A stretch of 64,000 nucleotides of DNA. Origin: Macrotis lagotis (Eukaryota > Chordata > Mammalia > Peramelemorphia > Peramelidae). Numbering within the stretch: the first letter of the stretch is position 1; the number at the start of each line of letters is the position of its first letter. The DNA lies in assembly GCF_037893015.1 (NCBI RefSeq), contig NC_133665.1, forward strand, positions 193,498,146 to 193,562,145. The letters are read 5' to 3'. Positions 62,689-64,000 of this stretch are shown one piece after another. A model generated the notes under the pieces. That model ran no database searches and had not been told where the DNA came from. It saw only the letters and a list, made by a program, of their open reading frames with translations. A program made the translations under genes and the position numbers.

Positions 62689-63113
62689 TAGCAAAGAACT
62701 GGAAATTGAGGGGATGCCCATCCATTGGGCAATGGCTGAACAAACTGTGAAATATGAATATTATGGAATACTACTTGTAAGAAAGCATGATTAAGCAGTC
62801 ACACTTCAGAAAAGCCTGAAAAGACTTACATGAACTGATGATGAATGAAGTGAGCAGAACCAGGAAATCACTGTACACTTTAAGAGCAACACTGTGATGA
62901 TCAACTATGACAGACTTGGCTCTTAACATCTTTTCAATGATCAAAGATAATTTTGAAGGACAACTGATGGAAATTACCATCAACATCCAGAGAAAGAACT
63001 AGTGTCTGAATGCACTGTAGGTGCTGGGGTCTTATGCATTTTGGTCACAAAAAGTCTCCCTCTCCCTTGAGAGAATAATCTGAGCAAAAATATTTTTTAT
63101 GTTAAAAAAAAAA
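62621..63113 (+). repeat. L1/HAL1-type 3' terminal fragment, plus
   Basis: CATACAAAAATATTTATGGC, AGCAAAGAACTGGAAATTGA, GCAATGGCTGAACAAACTGT, AAGTGAGCAGAACCAGGAAA, CATCCAGAGAAAGAACTAGT and an A-rich end follow the L1 tail order, homologous to the L1M-type 3' ends of other mammals. 5'-truncated; it begins at the palindrome centre. Confidence 0.8.
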
Positions 63114-63554
63114 ACAATTTCAGATTTCCTCAATTTCTGACACTGGACAAGGAAGAGACTTCAAAGCCTAAGAAAGTCCAATGATCATTACCATGTTTCC
63201 CCCAGCCCAGGAATGGGACAGTTTGGGATTTGTGGGTAAGATCAGCCAAATGCTCCTTAGATGCCTCAGCCCTGGTCACTCCAGAGAGTAGAGCTAAACA
63301 AAGTCAGGTTAATGCGTTCCTAGATCCACCCAAAACACAGATTCACCCGAACAGAAGTAGGTGGAGAATTAACTTCAGGTTAATCTTCCTATTCAGATTC
63401 GATTTGCATGAAATAGTCCCTGACTGCCCCACCTGCCAACTCACAAAAGATGACCTCACTTGCTACTTTACTGAAAAGGCCAAACCGAAGTGACTTCACA
63501 AACAAGACTGAAGTCAGCCATTCAGCCAGTTCACTCATTCATTTTAAGCCACAG

Positions 63555-63720
63555 AACTATAGGATTGCGAACTAGAAAGAACCTCAGGGACCATCTAGTC
63601 TAAATCCCTTAGAGAAATTCAGTGACTTGGCCTAGGGTCACCCAGATTACAATAAGTAGAAGAGTCTGGTTCTGAATCCCAAGTCCTGATTCCAAATGCC
63701 ATGGCTATTTAACTGAAAGC
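63555..63720 (-). repeat. MIR-type SINE, antisense
   Basis: AGAACCTCAGGGACCATCTA, TTCAGTGACTTGGCCTAGGG, GTCACCCAGATTACAATAAG and 'CTGAATCCCAAGTCCTGATTCC' are a reverse-complement MIR. An L2-like tail (GGTCCTTGAGGTCAGAGTTG, TTAACAAATGCTGGTTGAAG) follows at 63735-63820. Confidence 0.7.
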
Positions 63721-64000
63721 TATTTTACTTATTAGAATTTAAGGTCCTTGAGGTCAGAGTTGCTTTGACTTTCTAGGGATCCCCTGCACTTAATGCTCAC
63801 TTAACAAATGCTGGTTGAAGCTTGGCCCAAAGGAGGTACCTGACAATATCCCTACCTCACTCCCTTGCACAGATAAGTGGGGGTTGGGAAAGGTGTGGAT
63901 CACTGCATATTATATCATACTTTTTAATGTAATGATTAGTTTTGCTAAAAAAAATTTCTTTCTCTTTACTTTTCCTATTTTAAAAAATCTGCTCTGATGG

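Larger units (their letters stand above)
59093..64000 (-). other. SEPTIN7: SEPTIN7 intron upstream of exon L, running off the window
   Basis: 4.9 kb with no exon recognised; the first coding exon must lie further right. Repeats are confined to 61500-63720. Sequence 59100-61500 is AT-rich and unassigned. Confidence 0.75.

Noticed and set aside
1-64000. Endogenous retrovirus, Polinton or other capsid/envelope-bearing element
   Set aside because: I looked for LTR pairs, primer-binding-like sites and gag/pol/env-like frames on both strands and found none I could support. The retroelement sequence present is LINE and SINE.
1-64000. tRNA genes suggested by the many tRNA-like SINE heads
   Set aside because: Every such match is the 5' part of a SINE with a SINE body, tail or TSD. 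No stand-alone cloverleaf with matching acceptor stem was seen.
59093-64000. SEPTIN7 first coding exon ([20 protein letters not shown]-type)
   Set aside because: No matching sequence or CpG-rich promoter appears in this stretch; it must lie to the right of the window.

Overview
The window is nuclear DNA of a marsupial, most likely an Australian one and plausibly a dasyurid. The evidence is a tRNA-derived SINE present in many young copies (5' end GGGGCAGCTAGGTGGCGCAG, 3' end TTGCAAAAACCTAAAA plus A-tail, target-site duplications of 12-18 bp). It sits alongside MAR1-like SINEs, CORE/MIR-type SINEs, HAL1/L1 tails, RTE/BovB-type LINE pieces and L2-like debris. Long microsatellites, long C/G homopolymers and low gene density fit a mammalian genome. 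The genus is inferred from remembered repeat consensus sequences, not from a search.

One gene is supported: SEPTIN7 (SEPT7), on the minus strand, covering about 17.6-59.1 kb and entering from the right edge. Twelve coding exons join in frame with GT-AG junctions at every internal boundary. They give 1,248 nt (415 codons plus stop), equal to the human protein from its [11 protein letters not shown] segment to its KKKGKIF C-terminus. Only the first coding exon (about 22 residues in human), the promoter and the 5'UTR lie beyond position 64000. The product is a filament-forming GTPase: P-loop, DTPG switch, AKAD motif, septin unique element and C-terminal coiled coil are all present. A 3'UTR of about 1.1 kb with a proximal and a distal AATAAA follows the stop. 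An intron-retained reading with its own AATAAA suggests a possible short-tail isoform.

Layout: 1-3.0 kb is nested LINE debris (BovB-like RTE, then L1 ORF2, with an L1 tail and two SINEs inserted). 3-17.6 kb is gene-free flank downstream of SEPTIN7, GC-rich from about 7 to 15 kb, holding two HAL1/L1 tails, long TG/CA arrays and a C28 tract. 17.6-59.1 kb is SEPTIN7 exons and introns. The introns contain most of the SINEs, a HAL1-type half-LINE at 41.7-44.9 kb carrying two inserted repeats, and a MAR1 SINE close to a LINE fragment that shares its 3' end. 59.1-64 kb is first-intron sequence with a CORE-SINE, an L2-like block and an L1 tail that begins with a 129-bp imperfect palindrome.

I found no bacterial-type system, CRISPR array, rRNA or tRNA gene, or recognisable endogenous retrovirus. 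The least ordinary items are the intronic polyadenylation candidate, a 33-bp tailless retro-insert with target-site duplication, the L1 palindrome, and a (CU)n tract of about 37 dinucleotides in the SEPTIN7 3'UTR.
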